Shown here piece by piece: positions 60,507 through 64,000 of a DNA stretch of 64,000 nt. The notes below the pieces were generated by a model that was not told the origin of the DNA, made no database searches, and saw nothing but the letters and a program-made list of their open reading frames with translations. Each line of letters begins with the position of its first letter. Position 1 is the first letter of the stretch. The stretch is from Neobacillus endophyticus (GTDB lineage Bacteria > Bacillota > Bacilli > Bacillales > Cytobacillaceae): positions 3,492,001 through 3,556,000 of the forward strand of contig NZ_JABRWH010000001.1 in NCBI RefSeq assembly GCF_013248975.1, read 5' to 3'. A program made the translations under genes and the position numbers.

Positions 60507-60595
60507 TAAATATTATATTAGAAAGATTCTATTGAAAGAACAAGGCCTTTTAAAAAAGATTTGGAAGCATTTTTAAAGTGAAGGTTGTTATATGA

Positions 60596-60687
60596 GAGGA
60601 AAGTATTGCTTTCTTATCAGGCATTAATAGGCAACTGCGCCTCTGGCATCGCCCTTTTGGGTTAGGCAATCGGCGAGTTTTCTTTAA
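60596..60687 (+). repeat. hairpin-rich repeat, copy 4, shortened (family R)
   Basis: GAGGAAAGTATTGCTTTCTT start and GGCGAGTTTTCTTTA end, with the middle hairpins deleted. It ends 30 bp before the gntK start, so it lies in the gntK leader. Confidence 0.65.
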
Positions 60688-60717
60688 CATCAGCGAGTTT
60701 TCAAGGAGGAACAATTA

Positions 60718-62256
60718 ATGAAAACAAAATATGTAATCGGTGTTGATATTGGAACGACCAGTGCTAAAGCTGTTCTTTATGCAAAAGACGGAAAAGTTAT
60801 TTCAAATCATGGAATTGAATATCCTTTATTTTCTCCAACACCGGAAACGGCGGAACAAAATCCAGAAGAAATTTTTAGTGCCGTAATAAATACGGTGAAG
60901 AAAATCATGCAAGAAAGCCATGTAGAGCCTAAAGATATTCTATGTGTGTCATTTAGTTCAGCTATGCATAGTGTTATAGCTGTGGACCAAGAAGGCAAAC
61001 CGTTAACAGAATGTATAACATGGGCAGATAACCGTAGTTCAGATTGGGTTGAAAAAATTAAAACAGAAATGAATGGACATGAAATTTATTTGCGTACTGG
61101 TACGCCGATCCATCCTATGTCACCGCTAGCCAAGTTAGTTTGGTTGAGAAATGATTATTCTGAGTTATTTTCGAAAACTTATAAATTTATTTCCATAAAA
61201 GAATATATTTTTTATAAGCTGTTTGGAAAATATGTGGTGGATTACTCGATCGCTTCCTCAACAGGTTTATTTAATATCTATACGTTAGCGTGGGATGAGG
61301 AGGCTTTAAATATTGCTGGAGTGACTCCTAAACAGCTGTCTGAACCAGTTCCGACCACTTACAGATTAACCGGAATGAATGAATCTTTTGCAAAAGAAAT
61401 GAACTTGCTTAGTTCAACCCCATTTGTAGTTGGTGCAGGTGATGGCGTGTTATCCAATTTAGGTGTAGACGCCATTGATCCAGGTGTTGTAGCAGTAACG
61501 ATCGGGACAAGCGGAGCCATTCGTGCAGTGTCTGACAAGCCGATTACGGATCCGAAAGGTAGAATTTTCTGCTATGCGTTAACAGAAAATCATTGGGTGA
61601 TTGGCGGCCCTGTTAATAATGGAGGCATGATTTTCCGTTGGGCCAGGGATCAACTGGGTGAAACAGAAGCAGCTGCTGCCAAGCGTTTAGGAAAAGATCC
61701 ATATGATATATTGACTGAAATAGCCGACCGAGTAACGCCAGGGGCAGATGGATTATTGTTCCATCCATATTTGGCAGGGGAGAGAGCTCCGTTATGGGAC
61801 TCAAATGCCAGGGGATCATTTTTTGGACTTGGTATGCACCATAAGAAAGAACATCTTATTCGTGCCATCCTTGAAGGGGTAATCTTTAATTTATATACTG
61901 TTTTGCTGGCATTGACAGAGTTAATTGGAGAGCCTAAGAAGATTCACGCAACCGGGGGTTTTGCGAGATCAGAGCTATGGCGGCAAATGATGGCAGATAT
62001 CTTTAATCAGGATGTCTATATTCCGGAGAGCTTCGAAAGTTCATGCTTAGGAGCAGCTATTTTAGGTTTATACAGTTTGGGTGAAGTGGATTCATTAAAT
62101 GTGGTATCTGAAATGGTCGGTGCAACCTATCATCATACCCCAAACAGCGAAAATGTAGCGATTTACGAGGATTTAACGCCGATCTATATACGTGTTTCAA
62201 GACTATTGCAGCAAGAATATGAAAGTATGGCGGCTTTCCAGAAAAAGTGGGTTTAA
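60718..62256 (+). CDS. gntK: gluconokinase, FGGY family
   Basis: 512 residues. GVDIGTTSAKAVLY (phosphate 1 motif), WADNRSSDWVEKIK, and the FGGY signatures around VVAVTIGTSGAIRAVSDKP and KIHATGGFARSELWRQMMADIF. It phosphorylates gluconate to 6-phosphogluconate, which feeds the pentose phosphate pathway. AAGGAGG precedes the ATG. Specificity within FGGY (gluconate versus xylulose or glycerol) is taken from the nearby gntP. No gntZ is present in the window. Confidence 0.9.
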   Translation: MKTKYVIGVDIGTTSAKAVLYAKDGKVISNHGIEYPLFSPTPETAEQNPEEIFSAVINTVKKIMQESHVEPKDILCVSFSSAMHSVIAVDQEGKPLTECITWADNRSSDWVEKIKTEMNGHEIYLRTGTPIHPMSPLAKLVWLRNDYSELFSKTYKFISIKEYIFYKLFGKYVVDYSIASSTGLFNIYTLAWDEEALNIAGVTPKQLSEPVPTTYRLTGMNESFAKEMNLLSSTPFVVGAGDGVLSNLGVDAIDPGVVAVTIGTSGAIRAVSDKPITDPKGRIFCYALTENHWVIGGPVNNGGMIFRWARDQLGETEAAAAKRLGKDPYDILTEIADRVTPGADGLLFHPYLAGERAPLWDSNARGSFFGLGMHHKKEHLIRAILEGVIFNLYTVLLALTELIGEPKKIHATGGFARSELWRQMMADIFNQDVYIPESFESSCLGAAILGLYSLGEVDSLNVVSEMVGATYHHTPNSENVAIYEDLTPIYIRVSRLLQQEYESMAAFQKKWV

Positions 62257-62267
62257 AATTGGTGAAA

Positions 62268-62306
62268 AAAAGCGGACAATGCATTGGCGTTGTCCGCTTT
62301 CTTTAT
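62268..62306. terminator. bidirectional terminator
   Basis: Perfect stem AAAGCGGACAA / TTGTCCGCTTT with T-runs on both sides, between convergent gntK and the kinase gene. Confidence 0.88.
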
Positions 62307-63803
62307 TTATCCTAGTGGCAGGTAAACACGGAAAGTTGCCCCTTTTCCAAGTTGGCTATCCACTTCAATTTTTCCTTTATGGGCTTCCACAATGGACTTA
62401 GTAATGGCCAAGCCAAGTCCCGCACCTCCATAAAGCCTTGTACGTGATGCATCTGCACGATAAAATCGATCGAAAATGTGGGGAAGACTTTCCTTACCAA
62501 TTCCGGGCCCATTATCTTGTATAGATAATACGGCTTTTTGCTCCATTTTAGAAAGCGAGATTTTAATTTCTCCAGTATTTGAATCCGTATGCTGAACGGC
62601 ATTATTAAACAAATTTAAGATAACTTGTTTGATCTTGTTTGTTTCATATAAACCAACCATAGGTTCCAAAAGTTCAAATTGGATAGTCCGATTCCCCGCT
62701 AAGACACTTAATTGCGGTTCCATTTCCTTTAATAATGAGGAAAGATTGGTTTCAGAAAGCTGTAACGCCGGTGCTTGATCCAGCTTAGTCAGAAACAATA
62801 AGTCTTCCACTAATTTAATAATTCGTTTTGTCTCACCATGCATGCTATTTAAAGCTTTGTACAATTGCTCAGGACGATTGGCAGCCCCTCTTAATAACAC
62901 TTCAACGAATCCATTAATAGAGGTAAGCGGCGTTCTTAGTTCATGAGAGGCATCAGCAATGAAGCGTCTCATTTGCTCTTTTGTTTCTCTTTCATCCTCA
63001 AAGGATTTCTCCAATCGCTCTAGCATCGCATTAAACGAGCGGGATAAGTGGTCGATTTCTTCTTGGCCTTGTCCTTCCGGCAGCCGATCCGCTAAATTAC
63101 CGGCATTTGTCTTTTTAACCGCACTGACAATTTTGGATAATGGTACGAGTGTCTTTTTTAATACTCGCAAATAGATCATGAGTCCAGCTGCCAATGCAAC
63201 CACTGAAAGAATGATAAACGTTAATAATTGCCTTAGAAGAATATTCTGGAGTGAAGCTGTATTTGTTCCTAATTGAAGGAAGCTGGGAGACTGTTTCAGA
63301 ATTTCATCAGGCTTTCCTCCTCCGGTAGGCTTAAAAACAATTAATTGCTCTACTCCTTTTGAATTTTTCACGATTTGATACGGAACTTTTTGATGCTTAG
63401 AAAAATCTTCAGAAATGCTTTTATATTCATTTTTCGAGAGTTTAGGGGCCTTCATGCTGGTGCTGCCCAATAGATCTGTGTAGTTTCCGTCCTTGTCAAC
63501 AAGTGCAAGGGACATATCTTGTAAAAAGAAGAAATGATTTTCAGTCGGTTGATTATCGTCTGTATGGATATCCGGTTTGCGGTTGAAATAGCCAGAATCC
63601 GTATTTAACGCGATATCTCTCGGTAAAGACATCAGCTTAGCATTCAGTGTTTCTGCTTCATTTTGGTAAAGGAAACCCTTCATTACCCAATATTGGACTA
63701 ACCCAATTACAAGAAGGATAAAGGCCAAAATGAATAATGTTCTTGTTAAAAGCTGATATCGAAGAGAGCGGGGAAATAATAATTTTTTAAACGGTTTTAT
63801 CAT
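62307..63803 (-). CDS. sensor histidine kinase
   Basis: 498 residues. Two spans (near 18-42 and 190-212) flank an extracellular sensor of ~145 residues. HAMP follows (about 215-265), then DHp with the phospho-acceptor His287 in ADASHELRTPL and a HATPase domain with N box (LNLFNNAVQHT), G1 (DNGPGIG), F (DRFYRAD) and G2 (GGAGLGLAI). Its start overlaps the stop of the regulator gene by four bases. Resembles YkoH of Bacillus. The signal is unknown. Confidence 0.9.
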   Translation of the reverse strand: MIKPFKKLLFPRSLRYQLLTRTLFILAFILLVIGLVQYWVMKGFLYQNEAETLNAKLMSLPRDIALNTDSGYFNRKPDIHTDDNQPTENHFFFLQDMSLALVDKDGNYTDLLGSTSMKAPKLSKNEYKSISEDFSKHQKVPYQIVKNSKGVEQLIVFKPTGGGKPDEILKQSPSFLQLGTNTASLQNILLRQLLTFIILSVVALAAGLMIYLRVLKKTLVPLSKIVSAVKKTNAGNLADRLPEGQGQEEIDHLSRSFNAMLERLEKSFEDERETKEQMRRFIADASHELRTPLTSINGFVEVLLRGAANRPEQLYKALNSMHGETKRIIKLVEDLLFLTKLDQAPALQLSETNLSSLLKEMEPQLSVLAGNRTIQFELLEPMVGLYETNKIKQVILNLFNNAVQHTDSNTGEIKISLSKMEQKAVLSIQDNGPGIGKESLPHIFDRFYRADASRTRLYGGAGLGLAITKSIVEAHKGKIEVDSQLGKGATFRVYLPLG

Positions 63804-64000
63804 GGGAAATCGACCCGGTAACCAGACCCACGAATGGTACGAATCACTTGGTGTTCCTTATCCTGCAGTTTATCGCGCAATGAGCGAATATACACTTCCA
63901 CGATATTTTCTTCCCCTTGGAAATCGTACCCCCATACTCGATCTAAAATCATTCCTTTGCTTAATACGATTCCGTTGTTCATCACTAAAAACTTAAGTAG
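63800..64000 (-). CDS. OmpR-family response regulator, C-terminal part only
   Basis: The last ~66 residues of a winged-helix effector domain (LSKGMILDRVWGYDFQGEENIVEVYIRSLRDKL...VIRTIRGSGYRV), continuing past the right edge of the window. It is the first gene of a two-component operon with the kinase. The receiver domain is outside the window; YkoG-like. Confidence 0.9.
   Translation of the reverse strand, partial: LLKFLVMNNGIVLSKGMILDRVWGYDFQGEENIVEVYIRSLRDKLQDKEHQVIRTIRGSGYRVDFP

Overview
The window reads as chromosomal DNA of a low-GC, spore-former-type Bacillaceae (Bacillus/Neobacillus-like). Genes have strong GGAGG-type ribosome binding sites, TTG and GTG starts are common, and intrinsic terminators are plentiful. 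Typical Bacillus families are present: SigI, FbpA, YezD, a Ssu transporter, flavohemoglobin, and a sensor kinase with its regulator. No rRNA, tRNA or CRISPR array was seen. It looks like an accessory, gene-losing stretch: short operons alternate with broken genes, one insertion sequence, one captured phage replication cassette and at least three families of intergenic repeats.

Layout. 0-4.2 kb: aminotransferase plus a decayed sulfonate operon (truncated glutaredoxin, broken ssuD, intact ssuC and ssuB, yezD-like gene). 4.4-7.4 kb: cyclic-di-GMP riboswitch, GAF-GGDEF protein, IS1182-like element. 7.8-12.7 kb: UPF1-like helicase, then an SPP1-style phage replication triad on the minus strand. 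13-15.4 kb: small cell-wall and protease genes. 15.8-20.1 kb: etfBA, DUF2062 membrane protein, hmp behind an FNR-type box. 20.4-25.3 kb: membrane protein, glycosyltransferase, GNAT, a 52-bp tandem array, HD-GYP protein. 25.9-32.4 kb: three overlapping CBO0543-like membrane genes, nitroreductase, nitronate monooxygenase-like enzyme, carbonic anhydrase/SulP operon. 32.6-38.7 kb: ArsR/SRPBCC module, DinB protein, gene remnants, a second 52-bp array, SET-domain protein. 38.8-45.9 kb: cyclase, CGNR/PNPOx/VOC group, ArsR operon with twin operators, GGDEF pseudogene, EamA transporter, sigI. 46-55.9 kb: GntR, YitT, EamA, CysK-like enzyme, Fbp-type small proteins, C39-like peptidase, hypotheticals. 56.3-64 kb: LLM oxidoreductase, gluconate module (gntP, rpiR, gntK) with shared operator-like sites, and a two-component system running off the right edge.

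Functional links visible in the sequence: c-di-GMP sensing and turnover (riboswitch, GGDEF, HD-GYP, dead GGDEF); bicarbonate uptake with carbonic anhydrase; gluconate uptake and phosphorylation under one RpiR regulator; NO detoxification under oxygen-responsive control. The most unusual material is non-coding: two separate tandem arrays sharing an exact 52-bp period and the same GTCC-N17-GGAC hairpin register, and a four-copy hairpin-rich repeat, three copies of which lie just upstream of genes.
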